DNA of 64,000 nt from Bradyrhizobium sp. SK17 (GCF_002831585.1 NZ_CP025113.1:2805001-2869000); one strand, 5' to 3'. Shown: positions 51,260-60,124, numbered from the stretch's first letter. Numbers and translations are program-made. The notes: generated by a model not told the origin, from the letters alone.

Positions 51260-52137
51260 GCCGCCGCCTCCGCGATGATCGCATCGAGCCGCGGCGAGAT
51301 GAAATGCAGGTCCTCCTCGTCCTTTAGCGCGACGCCGATCGAGCGCTTGAACGCATCGGGCCAGCGCGCGCCGCCCTTGTTGAGCAGGGTTGCGGCCTCC
51401 GCCCAGTCGACTGCTTCGGCGATGCCCGGCGCCTTGCTCAGCGGCTCGCGGCGCAGCCGGCCAACCGCGGCAACCACGGCGCGGGCGGTGGCTTCGGCGA
51501 CGCTGGAGGCCCGCATCATTACGATCCGCGCCTCGCGCTCGGCGTTCGGATAGTCGATCCAGTGGTACACACAACGCCGCCGCAGCGCCTCGTGCAGATC
51601 GCGGGTCCGGTTCGAGGTCAACACCACCACCGGATGCTCGGCGGCGCGGATCGTGCCACGCTCCGGAATCGAGATCTGAAAGTCGGAGAGGAATTCGAGC
51701 AAGAAGGCTTCGAACTCCTGGTCGGCGCGATCGATTTCGTCGATCAGCAGCACCGTCGCATCAGGCGCGCGCAGCGCGGCGAGCATCGGCCGCTCGATCA
51801 GGAACGACTCGCTGTAGATGTCGATGCTCTCCTCGCCGGCCTGCCGGATCGCCAGCATCTGGCGCGGGTAGTTCCATTCATAGAGGGCCGCGGACGCGTC
51901 GATACCCTCGTAACATTGCAGCCGGATCAGCTTGCGGCCAAGCACGGCGGCGATCGCCTTCGCCGCCTCGGTCTTGCCGACACCCGCCGCGCCCTCCAGC
52001 AACAGCGGCTTGCCGAGCGCGAGCGAAAGGTAGGAGGACGTCGCGATGCCGTCGTCGGCGAGGTAGTAGGCCGCGCGCAGCGCCTTCTCCAGCGCCTCGG
52101 GGCTGTCGATACCGACGATGTTGCTGCGAACCGGCAT
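51256..52137 (-). CDS. MoxR-type AAA ATPase, CoxD-like
   Basis: 293 aa. Walker A is LLEGAAGVGKTEAAKA (residues 47-62, GxxGxGKT), Walker B TVLLIDEIDRAD, sensor 1 VVVLTSNRTRDLHEALRRRC. This is a MoxR/CoxD ATPase, a chaperone-like partner of VWA proteins. Together with the VWA gene (overlap 4 bp) and the molybdenum-hydroxylase genes just upstream it forms the assembly module of the enzyme. ATG 52137. Confidence 0.93.
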   Translation of the reverse strand: MPVRSNIVGIDSPEALEKALRAAYYLADDGIATSSYLSLALGKPLLLEGAAGVGKTEAAKAIAAVLGRKLIRLQCYEGIDASAALYEWNYPRQMLAIRQAGEESIDIYSESFLIERPMLAALRAPDATVLLIDEIDRADQEFEAFLLEFLSDFQISIPERGTIRAAEHPVVVLTSNRTRDLHEALRRRCVYHWIDYPNAEREARIVMMRASSVAEATARAVVAAVGRLRREPLSKAPGIAEAVDWAEAATLLNKGGARWPDAFKRSIGVALKDEEDLHFISPRLDAIIAEAAA

Positions 52138-52146
52138 GCCGAACCC

Positions 52147-53169
52147 TCAACGCCTTGGCTGCGGCCGCGCGCCGCCCTGCGCCTTGATCGCGCGCAGCAC
52201 CTTCTCCGGCGTGATCGGCAGATCGTCGATCCGGACGCCCACCGCGTTGAAGATCGCATTCGCGACCGCGGGCAGCACCGGGTTGGCGCACATCTCGCCC
52301 GGTCCCTTGGCGCCGAACGGGCCATCGGGCGCGGGGCGTTCAAGCACAGCGATGTCATGCGGGCAGATGTCGCCCGGACCCGGCATCAGATATTCGACGA
52401 AGTCGCGCGGGCCGTGCACCGGCTCCGGATAGTAAGGCTCCGGCGTCTCGTAGAGCGCGTGGCTGACGCCCATCCAGGCGCCGCCGACCAGTTGCTGCTC
52501 GACCAGCCGTGGATTGAGCGCGCGGCCAAGCTCATAGGCAGAATCCATCCTGACCATGTCGACCTCGCCGGTCTCGTCGTCGACCTCGACCTCGGCGACC
52601 AGGCAGGCATGGGCGTAGCACGTCGCCGGCGACATCTCACCGGTCTCCGGGTTCACGTCGGACAGCGGCACCAGGAAGATGCCGCGGCCGGAGATCGTCT
52701 TGCCCTGCTTGAACTGTGCGGCGATCGCGACGTCCTTGGTCGAGATCGAGCGATGCGGCGCGCCCTTGACGTGGATATTGCCGCGGCCGTCGGTCTCGAG
52801 ATCCGCGGCATTCACTTCCAACTCCTCGGCGGCCGCCTCCATCATCACGCCGCGTGCCTCCCGTGCGGCCGCCATCACGGCGTTGCCGACGCGATGGGTG
52901 CCGCGCGAGGCGAACGAGCCCATGCAATGCGGGCCGGTGTCGGAATCAGCGGTGTCGACATAGACGTCCTCGACCGGGACGCCGAGCGTCTCGGCGCAGA
53001 TCTGCCGGGTCACCGACTTCATGCCCTGGCCGAGATCGATCGAGGACAATGCGACCGTGAACTTGCCGCTCGGGTTGGAATGCACCAGCGCCTGGCTCGG
53101 GTCGCCGCCGAGATTCATGCCGATGGGATAGTTGACTGACGCGATGCCGCGTCCGCGATGCCGGGCCAT
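52147..53169 (-). CDS. Molybdenum hydroxylase large subunit, C-terminal half (split gene)
   Basis: 340 aa corresponding to the C-terminal part of xanthine-dehydrogenase/aldehyde-oxidase molybdopterin subunits. It carries the MoCo Q-loop LSSIDLGQGMKSVTRQ (residues 42-55), SFASRGTHRVGNAV, and the catalytic Glu292 in GAKGPGEMCANPVLPAVANA. ATG 53169 has AGGAGG 8 bp upstream, and that ribosome site lies inside the last codons of the preceding ORF. The N-terminal half is encoded directly before it (stop to start gap 2 bp). Together they make the full family length, so the subunit is probably made as two chains. Confidence 0.87.
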   Translation of the reverse strand: MARHRGRGIASVNYPIGMNLGGDPSQALVHSNPSGKFTVALSSIDLGQGMKSVTRQICAETLGVPVEDVYVDTADSDTGPHCMGSFASRGTHRVGNAVMAAAREARGVMMEAAAEELEVNAADLETDGRGNIHVKGAPHRSISTKDVAIAAQFKQGKTISGRGIFLVPLSDVNPETGEMSPATCYAHACLVAEVEVDDETGEVDMVRMDSAYELGRALNPRLVEQQLVGGAWMGVSHALYETPEPYYPEPVHGPRDFVEYLMPGPGDICPHDIAVLERPAPDGPFGAKGPGEMCANPVLPAVANAIFNAVGVRIDDLPITPEKVLRAIKAQGGARPQPRR

Positions 53170-53171
53170 GG

Positions 53172-54764
53172 TCAGCGCCTCCTGGTGCCGAAGACGGAAG
53201 AGAAGCGGGTGGCGCCATGTGACGGCGCGGTCGGCCGCGGTGGCGGAGGGGACGGCGGCGACGACGGTGGCGGCGGTGGCGGCGGCTCGCGGCTCGCAGC
53301 CGGGGCGCGATCATAGGTCGTACGCTGCTGCGATGGTGCAGGCAGCGGCGCATATGTCTCACGCGGCGTCGGCGACACCGCGGCACGCGCACCGCCGCCA
53401 TCCTTGCGCGACGACATTCGCTTGAAGTCCTCGCGCAGCGGCCATTTTGCCTTTTCGGCGGCAACTTGCACGCATTCGATCAGCGCGGTGTTCTTGGCCT
53501 CGCGGCGATGCGCCTTCATGTCGCCGTCGCGATAGGCATTGAGGATCCGGAACTCCATCGGGTCCATGCCGACGAGATGGGCGAGCTTGTCCATCTGGCA
53601 TTCGATGGCAAAATCCATCGCCGTGACGCCGAAGCCGCGCATCGCGGTTGCCGGCGTCCGGTTGGTGAAGACGCAATAGACGTCGCCATGGACGTTCGGG
53701 ATCGTGTAGGGGCCGGGCAGATGCGCGGCGCATTTTACCGCCGCATAGCTCGACAGCCGCGTATAGGCGCCGCTGTCGAAATAGGCGCGCACCTTGCGGG
53801 CAACGACGCGGCCGTCGCGCATCACGCCGTCCTTGATGTAGATGCGCTCGGCGCCGCGCGGCGGGCCATATTGCATCTCCTCTTCGCGTCCGAACACGTA
53901 GCGCACCGGGCGCCCGGTTAGCATCGCGCCGAGGATGCAGAGCGGCTCGGTCAGCGTGTCGACCTTGCCGCCGAACCCGCCGCCGACGGTGCCGCCGATG
54001 AAGTGGAAGGTGTTGGAGGGCACGTCGAGAATCTTGGCGCAGGTGTCGACCGAGAAGAACAGCGCCTGCGTCGAGGTGTAGACGATATAGCGGCCATTGG
54101 TGTCGGGCGCCGCGATCGAGCCGTTGGTCTCGGTCGGGGCGTGCTCGATCGGCGACATCTGATAGCGCTGTTCCAGCACATGATCGGCCGAAGCAAGCGC
54201 GCGGTCGGCGTCGCCGAAGCGGAGCTGCTGGCGGTCGTAGGTCTCGTGATAGGTGAAGGTGTTCTTGGGATAGACCTCATTGACCACGGGCGCGCCAGAC
54301 TTCAGCGCATCCTCGACGTCGAACACCGCCGGTAGCACTTCGTAGTCGATCTTGACCTTGGCGATCGCCTCATAGGCCTCGCGCGGGCTGTCGGCGACGA
54401 TGGCCACGATCGGCTCGCCCTTATAGCGCACCTTGTCGACCGCAAGCGACGGCTCGTCGTCCTTGCCGAAATTGATCAGGGAGAGCAGCGTGTTCAGATT
54501 GCGCGGCACGTCGGAAGCGCGGATCACCCGCCGCACGCCCTGCGACCGCTCGGCCTCGGAGGTGTCGATGCGGCGCAGCCGTGCGTGCGGATGCGCGCTG
54601 CGGACCACCTTCAGATGCAGCATGCCTTGAAGCTTGTGATCGTCGAAATAGGGCGAGGTGCCGGTGACATGGCCGAGCATGTCCTGGCGCTGCGTGCCCT
54701 TGCCGATTTCCTTGAGGTTATCGTCGCGCTCGTCGGCGAAGAGGTCCTTGCGCAATTCCAGCAT
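53172..54764 (-). CDS. Molybdenum hydroxylase large subunit, N-terminal half with Pro-rich tail (split gene)
   Basis: 530 aa. Residues 20-455 match the N-terminal part of XDH/aldehyde oxidase large subunits: LGHVTGTSPYFDDHKL, GGTVGGGFGGKVD (261-267 GGGFGGK, MoCo binding) and TNRTPATAMRGFGV (374-380). The RGFG type is that of xanthine dehydrogenases, not the AYxCSFR loop of CO dehydrogenase. Residues about 459-530 are a low-complexity tail (REPPPPPPPSSPPSPPPPRP) that ends at a stop, where the family normally continues straight into the segment encoded by the next ORF. ATG 54764. Confidence 0.88.
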   Translation of the reverse strand: MLELRKDLFADERDDNLKEIGKGTQRQDMLGHVTGTSPYFDDHKLQGMLHLKVVRSAHPHARLRRIDTSEAERSQGVRRVIRASDVPRNLNTLLSLINFGKDDEPSLAVDKVRYKGEPIVAIVADSPREAYEAIAKVKIDYEVLPAVFDVEDALKSGAPVVNEVYPKNTFTYHETYDRQQLRFGDADRALASADHVLEQRYQMSPIEHAPTETNGSIAAPDTNGRYIVYTSTQALFFSVDTCAKILDVPSNTFHFIGGTVGGGFGGKVDTLTEPLCILGAMLTGRPVRYVFGREEEMQYGPPRGAERIYIKDGVMRDGRVVARKVRAYFDSGAYTRLSSYAAVKCAAHLPGPYTIPNVHGDVYCVFTNRTPATAMRGFGVTAMDFAIECQMDKLAHLVGMDPMEFRILNAYRDGDMKAHRREAKNTALIECVQVAAEKAKWPLREDFKRMSSRKDGGGARAAVSPTPRETYAPLPAPSQQRTTYDRAPAASREPPPPPPPSSPPSPPPPRPTAPSHGATRFSSVFGTRRR

Positions 54765-54775
54765 GGCACTATTCC

Positions 54776-55255
54776 TTACGCGCGAGCGCGGCCGCCGGAT
54801 GCGGCAGCCAGCACGGCGTTGATGATCGGCTCATAGCCGGTGCAGCGGCAGATGTTGCCGGAGATCGCCTCGACCACTTCAGCCCGGCTCGGCTGCGGGT
54901 TGCGGTCGAGCAACGCCTTCGCGGCCATCAGCATGCCCGGCGTGCAGTAGCCGCACTGCGCGGCGAAATTATCGGCGAAGGCGCGCTGCAACGGATGCAG
55001 ATTGGGGCCGTCCTTGATGCCGTCGAGCGTCTCGACCGACCGGCCGGCGACCGTTTCGGCCAGCGTCAGGCAGGACAGATGCAGCTCGCCGTCGATCAGC
55101 ACGCTACAGGTGCCGCAGCCGCCCTGGCCGCAGCCGAATTTCGGCGTCATGTCGCCGATCAGCTCGCGCAGTGCGACCAAAAGGTTGGTGCCACCGTCGA
55201 CGAAGATCGCGACGTCGCGGCCGTTGTGTTGGAATTGAAGGGCAGTCTTGGCCAT
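54776..55255 (-). CDS. Molybdenum hydroxylase 2Fe-2S subunit (CoxS-like)
   Basis: 159 aa small iron-sulfur subunit. The plant-type [2Fe-2S] cluster is bound by Cys42, 47, 50 and 62 (KFGCGQGGCGTCSVL, HLSC). The second cluster is in the helical domain with CGYCTPGM and NICRCTGY. It passes electrons from the molybdopterin centre to the FAD subunit. The ATG at 55255 is used (a GTG lies one codon earlier); it is 5 bp after the FAD subunit gene stop. It lies in the operon order FAD-2Fe2S-large(N)-large(C). Confidence 0.95.
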   Translation of the reverse strand: MAKTALQFQHNGRDVAIFVDGGTNLLVALRELIGDMTPKFGCGQGGCGTCSVLIDGELHLSCLTLAETVAGRSVETLDGIKDGPNLHPLQRAFADNFAAQCGYCTPGMLMAAKALLDRNPQPSRAEVVEAISGNICRCTGYEPIINAVLAAASGGRARA

Positions 55256-55260
55256 CACGA

Positions 55261-56079
55261 TTATTCCTGACCGGACAACAGGCGGCGGAGATGCACGCCG
55301 ACGATCTCGCGGCGATACCAGGCGCTGGCGAGCGCATTGTCGCCGGGCGAAGTCCCTTCCACGGCCGCCGCGGCAGCCGCGTTGATCGTGGAGCTATCGA
55401 GTGATCGGCCTTCCAATGCGCGTTCGGCGGCACGCGCGCGGATCGGGGTCGGTGCCATCGAGCCGAGCGCGACCCGGGCGCCGACGATGCGGTTGCCATT
55501 GACCGGCAGATGCACTGCGAGCGTGATGACGGCGCCGCCCTTGGGCTTGATCCGCGCGATCTTGCGATAGCGGAAGGCATCGGCGCTGCCGGGCTTGGCA
55601 AAGGAGATCGCGAGCACCAGCACGCCGGTCTGCCGGTCGCGCGATTGCAGGAACTCGTCGATCGGGATCTCGCGGCCGCCGAGGCCGCCCTGGACCGACA
55701 CCATGGCATCGAGCGCGAGCATCGCAACCGTGAAGTCGCCATAGGGCACCGGCGCGAACAGATTGCCACCGACCGTTCCCATGTTGCGCACCGCCGGCCC
55801 GCCGATCGAGCGTGCAGGAGCGTGCAGGAAGCCCAGATCGCGCTCGGCCAGGATGCGCGCGAAGGTCACGCCAGCGCCGAGCGTGATGCGCGAGCCTGAC
55901 GCGTCGATCCTCGCCATTGCTTGGTCGCTGGCGCGTACGACGGTCGAGATCGAGATGTCGCCCTCGTTCAGCGCCCGCATCACCAGTGTGCCGCCGCCGA
56001 GATAGCGGGCGCTACGATCCGACGACAGCGCCGCCGCCGCGTCATGGGTGTTGGTGAAGGTCTTCACCGTGACTGGCAT
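55261..56079 (-). CDS. Molybdenum hydroxylase FAD-binding subunit (CoxM-like)
   Basis: 272 aa medium subunit. FAD motifs: ARYLGGGTLVMRALNEGD (residues 24-41, GGGT), RSIGGPAVRNMGTVGGNLF (90-108, TxGGN) and YGDFTVAMLALDA. The C-terminal CO_deh_flav_C domain has FRYRKIARIKPKGGAVITLA and ARVALGSMAPTPIRARAAE. ATG 56079. It is the first of the four molybdenum-hydroxylase genes in transcription order and follows a SRPBCC gene by 14 bp. Confidence 0.94.
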   Translation of the reverse strand: MPVTVKTFTNTHDAAAALSSDRSARYLGGGTLVMRALNEGDISISTVVRASDQAMARIDASGSRITLGAGVTFARILAERDLGFLHAPARSIGGPAVRNMGTVGGNLFAPVPYGDFTVAMLALDAMVSVQGGLGGREIPIDEFLQSRDRQTGVLVLAISFAKPGSADAFRYRKIARIKPKGGAVITLAVHLPVNGNRIVGARVALGSMAPTPIRARAAERALEGRSLDSSTINAAAAAAVEGTSPGDNALASAWYRREIVGVHLRRLLSGQE

Positions 56080-56093
56080 GGTGTGCTTCCCGC

Positions 56094-56537
56094 TTACGCG
56101 GCCTCCTTCAGATGCCGGCGGATGGCCTCGAACCCGGCCTGGTAGATATCCTCGGCGACCATCTGCGTGATACGGTCCCGGTCTTCGGTCCGCGTCGTGA
56201 AGCGCGATTCCCAGTGCCAGAAGGTGCGGTCGCCGTCAGTGACCGGCAGCAGGCGGACATGCGCCACATAGTTGAACATCGGGAACGGCGTATCGAGCAG
56301 GCAGTAGCTGAAACTCTGTTCGAGATCGGACAGCGCTAACAGCTGCTCGCGCAGCTCGGCGCCGTCCTTCAGCTTGAACCGCCTGACGCAGCCGATCTTG
56401 TCGGACGGCTGCGCGCGCTCGATGCCGCTGCTCGCGACCGCCGGGTGCCAATGATCGTGGCCGTTGAAATCGCGCAGCACCGCCCACACCGCATCGGTCG
56501 GTGCTTCCAGGATGGTGCTTTTGACGATATGCGGCAC
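56094..56537 (-). CDS. SRPBCC-family protein, CoxG/polyketide-cyclase-like, copy 1
   Basis: 147 aa START/SRPBCC fold: KSTILEAPTDAVWAVLRDFN, WHPAVASSGIERAQPSDKIG, VRRFKLKDGAELREQLLALS, FNYVAHVRLLPVTDGDRTFW and FQAGFEAIRRHLKE-like end. GTG start at 56537 with GGGATG upstream. Relatives next to CO dehydrogenase genes (CoxG) bind the membrane or carry ligands. It is paralogous to the gene at 56760, separated from it by a palindromic element. Confidence 0.87.
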   Translation of the reverse strand: MPHIVKSTILEAPTDAVWAVLRDFNGHDHWHPAVASSGIERAQPSDKIGCVRRFKLKDGAELREQLLALSDLEQSFSYCLLDTPFPMFNYVAHVRLLPVTDGDRTFWHWESRFTTRTEDRDRITQMVAEDIYQAGFEAIRRHLKEAA

Positions 56538-56577
56538 GGCTACATCCCACCGTTTCCGATTCGAGCGGGCTTCTTCA

Positions 56578-56718
56578 CCTCGCCCCGCTTGCGGGGAGAG
56601 GTCGGAATTTGCGCGCCGCGCAAATTCCGGGTGAGGGGGACTCTCCACGGGCCAAACCGCTGCCGTCCCCGTGGAGACTCCTCCTCACCCCAACCCTCTC
56701 CCCGCAAGCGGGGCGAGG
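56578..56718. repeat. 141-bp palindromic intergenic element
   Basis: Perfect 24-bp terminal inverted repeats (CCTCGCCCCGCTTGCGGGGA... at 56578-56601 and its complement at 56695-56718). Internal palindromes are GGAATTTGCG-CGC-CGCAAATTCC and CTCCACGGG / CCCCGTGGAG. This is a dispersed intergenic repeat type known from Bradyrhizobium and relatives. It sits inside the operon between the two SRPBCC genes and may stabilise or attenuate the transcript. Confidence 0.8.
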
Positions 56719-56759
56719 GGGCGCAGTGTGCCTTGATCCGAGCAGTCGCGATCACGTCT

Positions 56760-57197
56760 TCATCCCCCGAATGCCCGTTTCAGCGCGTCGAAGCCGCCCT
56801 GAAACACGCCGCCGCCGATATTGTTGACAAGCTCGGCCTCGCGCTCCGGCGCGCAATCGAACTCGGCGGTCCATTCCAGGAAGGTCTGGTCGCCATCGGT
56901 GACCGGCGTCAGCCGCAGGGTCGCGACGTAGTTCTCGACGCCCATCGGCGATTCGAGGATCGAGTACGTGCAGAACATGTCGTAGTCGGACAGCCCGAGC
57001 AGCTTCTCGCGGATGCGATCGCCGTTGCGCAGCCGGAAATCCCTGACGCAGCCGATCTTGTCCGAGGGCTCGCCGCCCTCGATCCGGCTTTCCGCGATCG
57101 CGGGATGCCAGTTCGGCAGGCCGTTGAAGTCGCGTACGCGGGCCCAGACCCTGTCGTTGCGGGCGTTGACGACGGTGGAGACGTAGACTCGTGCCAT
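56760..57197 (-). CDS. SRPBCC-family protein, CoxG/polyketide-cyclase-like, copy 2
   Basis: 145 aa SRPBCC fold, collinear with copy 1: VSTVVNARNDRVWARVRDFN, NWHPAIAESRIEGGEPSDKI, VRDFRLRNGDRIREKLLGLS, ENYVATLRLTPVTDGDQTFL and VFQGGFDALKRAFGG. ATG 57197, 9 bp after the flotillin stop. Two diverged copies flanking a repeat element suggest an old tandem duplication. A role in presenting a hydrophobic substrate to the hydroxylase is possible. Confidence 0.87.
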   Translation of the reverse strand: MARVYVSTVVNARNDRVWARVRDFNGLPNWHPAIAESRIEGGEPSDKIGCVRDFRLRNGDRIREKLLGLSDYDMFCTYSILESPMGVENYVATLRLTPVTDGDQTFLEWTAEFDCAPEREAELVNNIGGGVFQGGFDALKRAFGG

Positions 57198-57206
57198 GGC
57201 GCGGGC

Positions 57207-60098
57207 TCAGTCCTTCTTGCGTGACGGGCGTTCGGAGTGCGGTTCGCCGCCGCCCTCGGGCGCTGCGGGCTTGGCATCGCCACCGCTCTTGCGCGCGGCA
57301 TCCTTGATGCCCTGCATGTCGCGGGCCTCGCGGATCAGGCCGGGCATCTTGGCGAGACTACCGCCCTCGACGCCGATATCCGACAGGATCGAGTCGATCA
57401 GCGGCGCCTGCACCCGATAACGTAGCGCCGAGTCGATCACCTCGTCGGTGGCGCTGCGGCCGGTGCCGTTGCCATGGCCGTTGCCGTTGAGGCCATCGAC
57501 CTGGAGGATGCGGATGCCTTCGATCTTCTCCATCGGCTTGACGCTCTCGCGCACGATGCCCTCGATGCGATCGAGCAGCTTGCGGCGGAACAGCGAGTAG
57601 CGCGCCTGATCGGTCAGCACGTTCTCGGCCTCGTTGAGCATCCGCTGCGCTTCGGCCTCGACCGCGGCACGGACGCGCTCGGCTTCGGCCGCGATCCTTG
57701 TCTCCTCGGCCTGCTTCTCGGCCAGCAGCACCTCGACCGTCTTGCGCCGCTTGGCGATCTCGCTCTCGCGGGCGGTGACGACGCGCTCGGCCGCTTCCGT
57801 CGCGTGGATCCGGGCGTCCTCGGCCGCGGCGCGCGCCGCGGATTCCTCCAACGATTTCTGATGCAGCGCGATGGCCTTCTCCATCAGCGCGGTCTCGACG
57901 TCCTTCTCGCGATTGACCTCGAGCTTGCGCAGCTCGCGTTCGCGGCCGATCCGGGCTTCGTCGAGCCCGCGGTCGGAGGCAATCCGCGCGCGCTCGACCT
58001 CCTCGCGGGCCGCGATCTCGGCCTCTTGCAGCGACTGGTTGCGGGCGACTTCGAGTTGCTCGATCGCACGCCGTCGCGCGATCCGCGCGGCTTCCAGCGC
58101 CTGCTCGCGCGAGACGTCTGTGGTGTCGACCTCCTTGCGGGCGGTGATCTCGGCCTGCCGGACCTGCCGGTCGGCGTCGATCCGCTCGGAGCGCTTGGCG
58201 GCCAGCGCGATCACGCGCTCCTCGTCGGCGAGCTCGATGGTCTTCTTCTGGTCGATGTTGAGCACCTCGCGGGTCCGGGAGGAGGCGATCCGCTCGCTCT
58301 CCAGCGTCAGCTCGACATCGATCCGCTGCCGCTCGATGGCGTCGCGGCGCCTCAGCTCGGCGGCCTCGATTGCCTCGGTGCGCTCGATCTCCAGGCCACG
58401 GGTCTCGCGCTCGGCGCGGATGCGTTGCGCGGCGACCGACTTCTCCTGCGAGATACGCGCGGCCTCGATCGCCTCGCGCGAGGCGATGTCGGCTTCCTCG
58501 ATCGCGCGGGTGCGCGCAATCTCAAGCGCCCGGACGTTCTCCTCCTGGGCGATCCGTGACGCCTCGGTGGCTTCGCGTGCACTGATGCCGGCGATCTCGA
58601 CCGCCTGGTTGCGCTCGATCTCCAGCTTGCGCGTGGTGTGGTCGGCGGCGATGCGCTCGGCGGCCAGCGTCTTTTCTCTGATGATGCGGGCGGTCTCCAC
58701 CGCCTTCTGCGCCTCGATCTCCGCTTCCTGGATGGTGCGTACTTGCTGGATCTCCAGCGCGCGGGTGCGCTCGTCGGACGAGATGCGTTCCACATTGACC
58801 GTCATGGTCTGGGCAATCCGCGCTTTCTCGGTCGCCTCGCGGGCCGCGATCTCGGCCTCGTCAACCGCGCGGGTGCGCTCGATCTCGCGACGGCGGGTCT
58901 CCTCCTCATTGGCGATGCGAGCATCGGTGACGACGCGGTCCTGCTGGATGCGGGCCTTCTCGATCGCTTCACGCGCGGCGATCTCGGCCTCCTCGACCGT
59001 GCGCATCCGCTCGATCTCGCGCTGGCGCACCTCGCGCTCGGAGGCGATGCGGGTGGTGTCGACCGAGCGCTGGTTGGCGATCCGGACCTTCTCGATCTCC
59101 TCGCGGGCCAGGAGCTCCTTCTCCTCGACCGCGCGGGTACGCTCGATCTCCTTGTGCCGGGTCTCGCGTTCGGAGGCGATGCGGGCTTCGGTGATCGCCT
59201 GCTCGTTGGCGATGCGCGACTTCTCGATCGCTTCCCGCGCCAGGATCTGGGCTTGCTCGGCCTCGGTTTCGCGTAGCGCGCGCTCGCGGGCCACCTCGGT
59301 GCGCTGCAAAGCGCGGCGCATCTCGATGTCGCGCTCCTGTTCAAGGCGGGCGGTTTCGCTTTCGCGCTCGATCTCCAGCGCCTGACGCTCCGCCTCCAGA
59401 TTGCGGGACCGGATCTTGATCATCGAGTCCTGCTCGATGTCGTTGCGGAGCTTGCGCTTGGCCTCGATGTCCTCCATCAGCCGGGTCAAGCCTTCGGCAT
59501 CGAAGCGGTTCGAGGGGTTGAAATATTCGAGGTCGGTCTGGTCGAGATCGGTGATCGCGACCGACTCCAACTCCAGACCGTTCTGCGCCAGCGCTTCGGC
59601 GGCATTGGCCTTGACGCGCGCGACATAGTCGCCGCGCTGCTCGTGCATCTGCTCCATCGTCATCTCTGACGCAACCGAGCGGATCGCGGAAATGAACTTG
59701 CCTGACAGCAGGGTGTGGAGTTGCTCCGGCTCCATGGTACGGCGGCCGAGCGTCGCGGCGGCGATCGAGACGGCGTCGCGGGTCGGCTGGACCCGGACAT
59801 AGAAATCGGCCTCGATGTCGACGCGCATGCGGTCGCGGGTGATCACGGCATCCTGCCGGGAACGCACGATCCCCATCGGCAGCACGTTCATGTTGACCGG
59901 CGTATAGTCGTGGATGAACGGCAGCACGAAGGCGCCGCCATTGATCACCACCCGCTCGCCCATGAAACCGGTGCGGACGAAGGAGACCTCCTTCGATGAG
60001 CGATGATACAGCCAGTTCACGACATAGACGATGATGATGATCGCGACGATTGCGACGATGAGCCAGAGGATCAATTCACCGACCAGCATCCCCGACAT
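57207..60098 (-). CDS. Giant flotillin-like SPFH protein with long hendecad coiled coil
   Basis: 963 aa, nearly twice the usual flotillin/YqiK length (about 500-550). Residues 5-31 are a TM anchor (LVGELILWLIVAIVAIIIIV). Residues about 33-210 are the SPFH domain (ERVVINGGAFVLPFIHDYTP, RMRVDIEADFYVRVQPTRDA). Residues about 230-730 are an uninterrupted Glu/Arg/Ala coiled coil with 44-residue repeats (EIERTRAVEEAEIAAREAIE-type). Residues about 800-963 are the flotillin C-terminal region with a Gly/Asn-rich NGNGHGNGTG patch. It probably forms membrane scaffolds. In-operon location next to the transporter and hydroxylase suggests it organises them at the membrane (inference). Confidence 0.92.
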   Translation of the reverse strand: MSGMLVGELILWLIVAIVAIIIIVYVVNWLYHRSSKEVSFVRTGFMGERVVINGGAFVLPFIHDYTPVNMNVLPMGIVRSRQDAVITRDRMRVDIEADFYVRVQPTRDAVSIAAATLGRRTMEPEQLHTLLSGKFISAIRSVASEMTMEQMHEQRGDYVARVKANAAEALAQNGLELESVAITDLDQTDLEYFNPSNRFDAEGLTRLMEDIEAKRKLRNDIEQDSMIKIRSRNLEAERQALEIERESETARLEQERDIEMRRALQRTEVARERALRETEAEQAQILAREAIEKSRIANEQAITEARIASERETRHKEIERTRAVEEKELLAREEIEKVRIANQRSVDTTRIASEREVRQREIERMRTVEEAEIAAREAIEKARIQQDRVVTDARIANEEETRRREIERTRAVDEAEIAAREATEKARIAQTMTVNVERISSDERTRALEIQQVRTIQEAEIEAQKAVETARIIREKTLAAERIAADHTTRKLEIERNQAVEIAGISAREATEASRIAQEENVRALEIARTRAIEEADIASREAIEAARISQEKSVAAQRIRAERETRGLEIERTEAIEAAELRRRDAIERQRIDVELTLESERIASSRTREVLNIDQKKTIELADEERVIALAAKRSERIDADRQVRQAEITARKEVDTTDVSREQALEAARIARRRAIEQLEVARNQSLQEAEIAAREEVERARIASDRGLDEARIGRERELRKLEVNREKDVETALMEKAIALHQKSLEESAARAAAEDARIHATEAAERVVTARESEIAKRRKTVEVLLAEKQAEETRIAAEAERVRAAVEAEAQRMLNEAENVLTDQARYSLFRRKLLDRIEGIVRESVKPMEKIEGIRILQVDGLNGNGHGNGTGRSATDEVIDSALRYRVQAPLIDSILSDIGVEGGSLAKMPGLIREARDMQGIKDAARKSGGDAKPAAPEGGGEPHSERPSRKKD
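57921..59282 (-). repeat. 132-bp (44-residue) tandem repeats inside the flotillin gene
   Basis: Seven 44-residue units (residues 273-492, 526-613) plus 33-residue units at 493-525 and 650-682 and another 44-residue unit at 683-726, each with an EIER...AREAIEKARI...RIASERETR pattern. 44 and 33 are multiples of 11, giving a hendecad periodicity. An atypical 36-residue spacer lies at 614-649. Confidence 0.75.
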
Positions 60099-60124
60099 CT
60101 CTTCCTCCCTTGGTCACGGCGGCT

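Noticed and set aside
52147..54764. CO dehydrogenase (CoxL) identity for the large subunit
   Set aside because: The active-site loop reads AMRGFGV, the xanthine-dehydrogenase type, not AYxCSFR of form I CO dehydrogenase, despite CoxD/CoxE/CoxG-like neighbours.
57871..59385. 504-aa Ser/Arg-rich plus-strand frame
   Set aside because: Mirror of the repetitive coiled-coil part of the flotillin gene; its apparent repeats come from that gene.
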